Shown here in pieces: positions 63,998 to 64,000 of a stretch of DNA of 64,000 bases; positions within the stretch are counted from its first letter, which is position 1; each line of letters begins with the position of its first letter. The stretch lies in contig NZ_CP136423.1 in the NCBI RefSeq assembly GCF_034356035.1, forward strand, positions 1,178,001 through 1,242,000, read 5' to 3'. The notes below the pieces were generated by a model. That model made no database searches. It saw only the letters and a program-made list of their open reading frames with translations, and was not told where the DNA came from. The position numbers were made by a program, and so were the translations under genes. This stretch comes from Blautia hydrogenotrophica DSM 10507. GTDB lineage: Bacteria > Bacillota > Clostridia > Lachnospirales > Lachnospiraceae.

Positions 63998-64000
63998 GAT

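Overview
This is a low-GC Gram-positive chromosome segment, most likely from a gut Lachnospiraceae species (Clostridium cluster XIVa). The evidence is the 16S rRNA sequence, strong AGGAGG-type ribosome sites, and a SCIFF ranthipeptide locus beside TIGR04086-like and fused secDF genes. I cannot name the genus with confidence. 

Layout. 0-2.6 kb: tail of an unknown gene, acylphosphatase, a small acidic protein and radA, interspersed with palindromic intergenic elements. 2.7-8.5 kb: an rRNA operon with four tandem promoters and the unusual order 16S-5S-23S. There is no 5S after 23S, only a 13-bp palindrome resembling a collapsed 5S. A tRNA-Trp follows. 8.6-10.1 kb: decayed accessory DNA (a DUF4417-like pseudogene, an IS256-type transposase stub, gene relics). 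10.2-19.2 kb: a sugar operon with an RbsBAC-type ABC importer, a 2-hydroxyacid dehydrogenase, a rhamnulose-1-phosphate-aldolase homologue, a fused DhaK-DhaL kinase and an FGGY kinase. 19.4-23.6 kb (minus strand): a YesN/YesM-type two-component system plus a translationally overlapping protein that looks like an RbsA ATPase without P-loops, probably the control module for the sugar operon. 24-28.2 kb: a large MacB/FtsX-type ABC protein and a small conserved protein. 

28.3-38.2 kb: a divergent catabolic island. A PrpR-like regulator without the sigma-54 contact loop faces an operon of iron-type alcohol dehydrogenase, PdxA2, DtnK-type kinase, DapA-like aldolase/lyase, 2-hydroxyacid dehydrogenase, SLC13 transporter and metallo-beta-lactamase-fold hydrolase. 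Three copies of a 15-bp imperfect palindrome lie in the intergenic region. The DtnK/PdxA2 pair implies a four-carbon sugar acid phosphorylated and oxidatively decarboxylated to DHAP. 38.3-43.3 kb: YitT-type membrane protein, a small DUF6483-like protein, a Fic-fold protein without its catalytic motif, a graveyard of gene fragments, and brnQ. 

43.5-58.9 kb: housekeeping and envelope genes: L,D-transpeptidase, HAD phosphatase, sfsA, mutY, glycosyltransferase, PAP2 protein, lipid kinase, TIM-barrel isomerase, topB, amidase-SPOR, DUF218, CorC-like protein and an acidic surface protein. 58.9-64 kb: TIGR04086-like membrane protein, a 46-residue SCIFF precursor (scfA), its radical SAM maturase (scfB) and secDF. 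Three tandem ~190-bp multi-hairpin elements separate scfA from scfB. Related elements recur at 9.6, 19.3, 23.6 and (one hairpin only) 37.25 kb. In one stem, a base pair changes on both sides between copies, which suggests the elements act as folded RNA.
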